Source: Vibrio sp. SCSIO 43136 (GTDB lineage: Bacteria; Pseudomonadota; Gammaproteobacteria; Enterobacterales; Vibrionaceae). From it: 64,000 nt of DNA. Under the pieces are notes generated by a model. The model saw nothing but the letters and a program-made list of their open reading frames with translations. It ran no database searches and was not told the origin of the DNA. Below are positions 63,548 through 64,000 of the stretch, piece by piece. The stretch is taken from assembly GCF_023716565.1 (NCBI RefSeq), contig NZ_CP071849.1, forward strand, positions 1,240,001-1,304,000, read 5' to 3'. Each line of letters opens with the position of its first letter. The first letter of the stretch is position 1. Position numbers and translations under genes: made by a program.

Positions 63548-64000
63548 ATGAACCACTCAATTAAGTTCTGGAATGGCAATAAAAGTCCAATCAGACAACA
63601 TCATGAGCTGGAGCTTACTCAAGCGCTGCTAGGTAAGCACTACACTATTATTGAAGATAAAACCGACTACTCCAGTGCCAAGCAAGAAGGTGAAATTTTT
63701 CTCAATGGTGCAGACTTGCTGGTCACAGTGAAAGGCAACACCAAATTTCACGGTTATGACCATATCGTGCTTGATCAGCCTCTAGCGCAAGGTATCTTAG
63801 GGAAACGACTGCTCGTTGCGACACAAGAAAAGAGTATGCACCTAAGTCAACTCACCCACCTTGATCAGCTTAAAGCGTTTCGCTCGGGCATTCCTGCAAC
63901 TTGGGCCGATGCCGATCTCTTTCGCCACAATGGCTGCAAAGTCGTGGAGCAAGGCAGTTTAGAAACCATGTTCCAAGACTTAGTTAATGATGAATGTGAC
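63548..64000 (+). CDS. Partial gene, periplasmic-binding-fold-like protein without signal peptide
   Basis: First 151 codons of a gene that continues beyond the window; no stop is reached. GAGG lies 9 bases before the ATG. The protein starts MNHSIKFWNGNKSPIRQHHE, with no export signal, and later has LKAFRSGIPATWADADLFRH and GCKVVEQGSLETMFQDL, which resemble the lobes of type-II solute-binding proteins. A cytoplasmic ligand-binding or enzyme role is possible. Divergent from the ABC importer, with its own operator, so it is probably a regulon member. Function unknown. Confidence 0.7.
   Translation, partial: MNHSIKFWNGNKSPIRQHHELELTQALLGKHYTIIEDKTDYSSAKQEGEIFLNGADLLVTVKGNTKFHGYDHIVLDQPLAQGILGKRLLVATQEKSMHLSQLTHLDQLKAFRSGIPATWADADLFRHNGCKVVEQGSLETMFQDLVNDECD

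Overview
The window looks like chromosomal DNA from a marine Vibrio or close relative. The base composition is moderate. The genes include a secreted GH18 chitinase, a LamB-type porin, several small families I associate with Vibrio (DUF3466, DUF2999), two c-di-GMP proteins with periplasmic solute-binding sensor domains, and an exopolysaccharide operon with the gene order of the V. parahaemolyticus cps / V. cholerae vps type. This assignment is inferred from gene content; no rRNA or tRNA gene is present.

Layout. (1) 0.4-7.1 kb: a solute-binding/GGDEF protein, two small unknown proteins, an acyl-CoA ligase, a divergent GH36 alpha-galactosidase-like enzyme and a MAPEG membrane protein. (2) 7.15-8.4 kb: an IS3-family insertion sequence whose transposase carries an in-frame amber codon. 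(3) 8.7-23.4 kb, all on the minus strand: a Wzx/Wzy-type polysaccharide operon read from a WbaP/WcaJ-like initiating transferase through an outer-membrane barrel, Wza-like exporter, Wzc-like tyrosine autokinase, an AT-rich core of glycosyltransferase, flippase and polymerase genes, ugd, a small secreted protein, a second O-antigen-ligase-family protein, and a Wzb-like phosphatase. A perfect ops element (RfaH recruitment site) lies after the first gene, and ugd carries an in-frame hexanucleotide expansion next to its conserved catalytic-lysine segment. (4) 23.9-26.5 kb: a PP2C-kinase fusion and a formate/nitrite-family channel behind a sigma-54-like promoter and an NtrC-like site. A second NtrC-like site lies upstream of the polysaccharide operon. 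(5) 26.8-35.9 kb: a lipoprotein, YibE/F, a secreted 5'-nucleotidase with a CRP-like site, an HD hydrolase, an MBL hydrolase facing a TetR regulator with a palindromic operator between them, GNAT acetyltransferases and a periplasmic binding protein. (6) 36-46.3 kb: chitinase, GH3 beta-glucosidase, DUF3466 protein, EF-hand protein, AraC regulator and LamB-type porin. (7) 46.8-53.9 kb: a lipoprotein, a broken and an intact acetyltransferase, a YHYH lipoprotein with a (GACACA)14 repeat plus its partner, a DUF2999 protein and a sensor/PAS/PAS/GGDEF/EAL protein. (8) 54-64 kb: a 1139-residue clan GH-Q-type phosphorylase, a five-gene Opp/Dpp-like ABC importer and a divergent partial gene.

The most coherent new system is a sugar-uptake regulon. 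Near-identical palindromes (core AAGAAAGCGCTTTCTT, LacI-family style) precede the porin, the phosphorylase, the ABC importer and the divergent gene at the right edge. This predicts an outer-membrane entry, periplasmic capture, ABC import and cytoplasmic phosphorolysis route for an oligosaccharide, most plausibly a beta-glucan. The repressor gene is not in the window. The polysaccharide operon, with ops, an NtrC-like site and the ugd repeat, is the second region deserving attention.
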